A stretch of DNA of 64,000 nucleotides from assembly GCA_045221575.1 (NCBI GenBank), contig JBGUWU010000015.1, forward strand, positions 1 through 64,000, read 5' to 3'. The position numbers were made by a program, and so were the translations under genes. How positions within the stretch are numbered: the first letter of the stretch is position 1; every line of letters starts with the position of its first letter. This stretch comes from Scybalousia_A sp045221575 (GTDB lineage: Bacteria > Bacteroidota > Bacteroidia > Bacteroidales > P3). Positions 61,040 to 64,000 of this stretch are shown here, in pieces. The notes beneath the pieces are model-generated. The model saw nothing but the letters and a program-made list of their open reading frames with translations. It had not been told where the DNA came from and ran no database searches.

Positions 61040-61261
61040 TTATTCAATATTTATTATTTGTCCTAATACTTCTATTGTTTCTCCTCTTCTTATCTTGGCA
61101 CGTTTTCTCAGCTCAACAACCTTATTTCGTTTTACTTCTCCATTAGTTACCAAAATTTGTGCCAAAGCCCCACTTTCAGCAATATTTAGAACTTTTAAAA
61201 GTTTGATAAGTTCAATATATTCTTCTCCTTGCTTGATAGCAAACGATTTACCTTTTGACAT
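61040..61261 (-). CDS. RNA-binding S4 domain protein (YbcJ-like)
   Basis: 73 residues, a single S4 domain: GEEYIELIKLLKVLNIAESGALAQILVTNGEVKRNKVVELRKRAKIRRGETIEV. Similar small S4 proteins bind RNA with unknown targets. It begins 3 nt after the yidC stop, so it is co-transcribed with yidC. Confidence 0.85.
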   Translation of the reverse strand: MSKGKSFAIKQGEEYIELIKLLKVLNIAESGALAQILVTNGEVKRNKVVELRKRAKIRRGETIEVLGQIINIE

Positions 61262-61264
61262 AAA

Positions 61265-63262
61265 TTATCTTCTTCTTTGATTTTTTTGTCTTTCTTGCAT
61301 AAGTTTTCTGTTTTGCTTTTCAAGGTTCTCCATTCTTTGTTGCCATTTTGATTTTTTCATTGGCTTCTTAGAATTTTGTTGCAAACGAGCAAGGACTTTG
61401 TTTTCATCAATAGTTTTTCTGATGATATACATTTGCAAAACAGAGATAAGTAAAGAAATCAAATAATAGTAATTCAAAGCAGCAGAGAAATTATTAAGGA
61501 TAAATAACATAAAAATAGGCATACCATACATCATAAACTTCATTCCTGGCATAGCATTGTTCTGAGTTTGTTGGCTCATTGTCATTTTTGTATATACAAG
61601 TTGTGCAATAGTCATTAGTAAACAGAATAAAGAGATATGACTTCCATAGAATGGTATGTTAAATGGTAAATCTAAGATGCTATCATAAGTAGAAAGGTCA
61701 TCAGCCCAAAGAAATGATTGTTGGCGAAGCTCTACTGAAGAAGGGAAAAATCTAAACATAGCCACCAAAATAGGAAACTGCAATAGCATAGGGAAACAAC
61801 CCATCATAGGATTTATTCCTGCACGTCTATATAGCTGCATTGTGGCTTGTTGTTTTTGAACTGCTTGATCTTGTTTTGGATATTTTTCGTTTATTTTTTG
61901 TATTTCAGGTTGAAGAACCTTCATTTTGGCAGTTGAAGAAAAAGATTTGTAAGCCAAAGGGAACAAAACAATCTTAACTAAAAGGGTAAGTATTAAAATG
62001 ATAAGTCCTATGTGTAGATTGAAGCCTTGTAAGAAGTCAAATACAGGAATAATCACAAATCTATTTACCCATTGCAAAAGGAAAAAGCCCCAACCTAAAG
62101 GAATCGTCCTTTCCAAATCAATATTATAGTTTTTAAATATTCTATATTTGTTTGGTCCAAAGAACATATCCATATTATATTCTGTGTAATTCTTGTCATT
62201 AGAATAATTGAAGTCTAAAACAGAGTGCATATTTCTTATATTTAAAGAAGATGTATCTGTTTTTGTGATCATTGTAGCAGAATTGAAACGAGAAGCAGAA
62301 TCCTTTGCAATTAAAACACTTGAGAAAAATTGTTGTTTGTAAGAAATCCACTTAATAGGAATACTACTACTTTCGCTAATAGAATCATCTTTTCCTTGTT
62401 CTTTAAGATTTTCTACCTCATCATCTAACATATAGTATATAGAAGAGTTTTGTGTTTCTATCTTTTTATCTTTTTCTTTCAGACAAAGAGGAGAATCCCA
62501 TTGAAACTCTAAATTGCCATCGTCTTTGATTATATCTTGCATATTATTAAGAGCAATCTTATAACCTAAACGATAATCGTTTCCTCGAATAGTGTATTTG
62601 TATTCTAAGTATTGCTTTTTATTTAGGAAATAATCTTCATCAGAAATATTCAGAGTGTCAGGTTTATTTGGATATAAACGTAAAGAAACAACTAAAGAAT
62701 CTTTGCCACTGACTTTTAACGGAGTGTTAAAGCCGTAAGGTTTGTTATTAACAAATACTTTAAAATCTAAATCTTCTGTATTAATAACATTGCTTCCAAC
62801 TGTTAAATGAAGTCCATACTTGTTGCCATTATTTGTGAAGAATTTTACATTATCTTTTCCGCCGTAAGTTGTGTAGTTCTTCAAAATAACGTTTGAAACC
62901 ATAGCACCACGAGAAGATATATTTACTTTGAAAACATCGTTTTCTAAAACAATGTTCTTACTATCTATGTTGGCAGAAGAAGAAAAAATAGAGTATTTTC
63001 CTTTTATTAATTCATTAAGTTCTGCTCTTGCGGAATCATTCTCGCTTGCTAAATTACGTAAAGAATCGATAGTAGCTTCTTCTTCGTTTTCAAAAATTTT
63101 AGTTTTGTTTGCTTGTTTTTTAGCAAGCATTTGTGCTTTTGCAATAGAGTCTTGGTAACGTTTTTGTGCTTGTCTTTGTTCTTCGCTTGGACGATTCAAT
63201 AAACCAAACACTACGAATACTAAGCAGATAAGTATTAAACCTATTATTGATTTTTTATCCAT
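61265..63262 (-). CDS. yidC: Membrane protein insertase YidC
   Basis: 665 residues of the Gram-negative long form: N-terminal helix (IIGLILICLVFVVFGLLNRP), large periplasmic beta domain about 90-370, then the conserved five-helix core with LHIGLIILILTLLVKIVLFPLAYKSFSSTAKMKVLQPEIQKINEKY, RRAGINPMMGCFPMLLQFPILVAMFRFFP and the final helices, followed by a basic tail rich in Lys and Arg. It inserts and folds inner-membrane proteins with or without Sec. Confidence 0.97.
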   Translation of the reverse strand: MDKKSIIGLILICLVFVVFGLLNRPSEEQRQAQKRYQDSIAKAQMLAKKQANKTKIFENEEEATIDSLRNLASENDSARAELNELIKGKYSIFSSSANIDSKNIVLENDVFKVNISSRGAMVSNVILKNYTTYGGKDNVKFFTNNGNKYGLHLTVGSNVINTEDLDFKVFVNNKPYGFNTPLKVSGKDSLVVSLRLYPNKPDTLNISDEDYFLNKKQYLEYKYTIRGNDYRLGYKIALNNMQDIIKDDGNLEFQWDSPLCLKEKDKKIETQNSSIYYMLDDEVENLKEQGKDDSISESSSIPIKWISYKQQFFSSVLIAKDSASRFNSATMITKTDTSSLNIRNMHSVLDFNYSNDKNYTEYNMDMFFGPNKYRIFKNYNIDLERTIPLGWGFFLLQWVNRFVIIPVFDFLQGFNLHIGLIILILTLLVKIVLFPLAYKSFSSTAKMKVLQPEIQKINEKYPKQDQAVQKQQATMQLYRRAGINPMMGCFPMLLQFPILVAMFRFFPSSVELRQQSFLWADDLSTYDSILDLPFNIPFYGSHISLFCLLMTIAQLVYTKMTMSQQTQNNAMPGMKFMMYGMPIFMLFILNNFSAALNYYYLISLLISVLQMYIIRKTIDENKVLARLQQNSKKPMKKSKWQQRMENLEKQNRKLMQERQKNQRRR

Positions 63263-63295
63263 AACAATAAATATTTATTCTTTATTTTGAGGGTG

Positions 63296-63303
63296 CAAAG
63301 GTA
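63296..63303 (-). promoter_or_regulatory. -7 element (TACCTTTG) for yidC
   Basis: TACCTTTG on the minus strand, 33 nt before the yidC ATG. Confidence 0.55.
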
Positions 63304-63335
63304 CTATTTTTTTGTCTAATAGCAAAAGAATACAA

Positions 63336-63377
63336 AATAAAAAAAAGTTGTACTCCTTTTGGAAGTACAACTTTTTT
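63336..63377 (-). terminator. Rho-independent terminator of the lipoprotein gene at 63402
   Basis: Arms with AAGTTGTACT and AGTACAACTT cores (13-14 bp in all) and a 9-nt loop, flanked by A and T runs on either side; it ends the upstream minus-strand lipoprotein transcript before the yidC promoter. Confidence 0.85.
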
Positions 63378-63401
63378 TTAGAATAAATTATTCAATAAAT
63401 A

Positions 63402-63860
63402 CTACATAGTAGCATTTGTTACTCTACGGATAGCGTTAGCAACACGTGTTTTGTACTCAGGATTAGAAGCACAATCTTTTATTGCTGCTCTTTGAGAATC
63501 TGCTTGTTTTTTAAGTTTAACAAAAGCTTTTAAACCATCACCAGTATCTTTGTGTTTCTTTGCTTCTGCAACCTCGTCAGCATATCTTTCGTATGCTTTT
63601 ACTGCAGCTTCGCAAGGGTCAGCTTTAGGTTTAGCTTCTGTTTTAGTTGTTTTTGTTTCTTTTTTTGCAGTTTCTTTTTTAGCAACAGGAGCTTCTTCCT
63701 TAACTTCTTCTTTAGGTTGTTCTACAACTGGAGATTCTGATGTTACAGTTTCTTCTGTTGGAGTTGCCTCTGTTGTAGGAGTTGTTGTTTCTGCTTTCTT
63801 TGTGCAAGCTGCCATAAGAGCAACCATTGCAAGTCCTAAAAATAAATGTCTAATTTTCAT
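63402..63860 (-). CDS. Low-complexity lipoprotein, function unknown
   Basis: 152 residues. Lipobox LMAACTKK (Cys at 19); residues about 22-80 are Thr/Glu/Pro/Lys-rich low complexity (TTPTTEATPTEE, KKETAKKETKTTKTEAKPK), probably an extended tether; residues about 82-152 are a charged helical domain with two Cys (DPCEAAVKAYERYADEVAEAKK ... AAIKDCASNPEY). Architecture suits an outer-membrane lipoprotein with a spacer. Ends in TAG. Opposite-strand frames over the low-complexity part are shadows. Confidence 0.75.
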   Translation of the reverse strand: MKIRHLFLGLAMVALMAACTKKAETTTPTTEATPTEETVTSESPVVEQPKEEVKEEAPVAKKETAKKETKTTKTEAKPKADPCEAAVKAYERYADEVAEAKKHKDTGDGLKAFVKLKKQADSQRAAIKDCASNPEYKTRVANAIRRVTNATM

Positions 63861-63921
63861 CTTTTTTTTGTTTTAAATTAATAATTATTAATTATGTACA
63901 ATAAGTACCATTTTCAGAACG

Positions 63922-63929
63922 CAAAAGTA
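63922..63929 (-). promoter_or_regulatory. -7 element (TACTTTTG) for the lipoprotein at 63402
   Basis: TACTTTTG on the minus strand, 61 nt before the ATG at 63860. Confidence 0.5.
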
Positions 63930-64000
63930 CAATAAAATTTTTACAGTTTATTAACTTTTTTTTATAAAATTTTTAATAAAAATTAATTGATATTATTTAA

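Noticed and set aside
63550..63876. Plus-strand frames opposite the low-complexity lipoprotein
   Set aside because: They mirror the Thr/Glu/Lys-rich tether codons; the minus frame has the lipobox, promoter and terminator.

Overview
The window is a low-GC stretch of a Bacteroidetes chromosome, most likely from an uncultured member of the Bacteroidales. The evidence is: several secreted proteins ending in type IX secretion (T9SS) C-terminal sorting domains, a gingipain-like C25 protease and a PorT-like barrel; promoters of the Bacteroidetes TAnnTTTG type in front of about twenty genes; mostly absent Shine-Dalgarno sequences; and phylum-typical families (DUF4271, DUF5606, DUF4369-thioredoxin, Hsp20, PPDK). 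Most genes end in TAA. TGA is rare but terminates tgt and a flippase-like gene inside operon overlaps, so the standard bacterial code applies.

Layout. Bases 1-5,700 (+) are an accessory cluster of secreted or outer-membrane proteins: a T9SS cargo cut by the window edge, a small lipoprotein, a frameshifted coiled-coil/T9SS protein, a GH16 glucanase interrupted by an in-frame TGA, a beta-barrel and another T9SS cargo. Bases 5,780-15,400 (-) hold a tight run of tatD, the C25 protease, DUF4271, hemD, rnpA and a GH20 hexosaminidase, preceded by rpsT and tRNA-Glu. Bases 15,470-26,130 are housekeeping and metabolism: ferredoxin, psd, RluA, corA, ppdK, Hsp20, serC, a membrane-anchored AraC regulator and a lipoprotein. 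Bases 26,290-36,360 (-) carry a SpoU methylase, the rpsF-rpsR-rplI operon, a large T9SS cargo, a COG2509 flavoprotein, a PorT-like barrel, two further barrels and a polysaccharide flippase. Bases 36,490-46,035 are mainly (+): S66 peptidase, Ig-like lipoprotein, rpsP, rimM, (comF on -), a very Cys-rich repeat protein with a cytochrome-like membrane partner, rbfA, an FtsX-type permease and cysS. Bases 46,330-54,040 (-) form one operon-like run: tgt, LptF/G permease, dapB, ROK kinase, GH2 beta-mannosidase and DUF4369-thioredoxin. The remainder holds a GT2, an ECF sigma factor, panD with a flippase-like protein and an unusual nucleotidyltransferase-methyltransferase fusion, recJ, DUF5606, an S4 protein, yidC and a lipoprotein.

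The most unusual items are: (i) the Cys/Lys/Asp-rich protein with ten 14-residue repeats at 41,071-41,892 and its neighbour, which share an N-terminal Cys module; (ii) a RfaE2-type cytidylyltransferase fused to an O-methyltransferase; (iii) intergenic AT-rich arrays with 21-bp periodicity at three separate loci; and (iv) two broken genes in the secreted-protein cluster. No CRISPR array, insertion sequence, integrase, phage gene or rRNA was seen.
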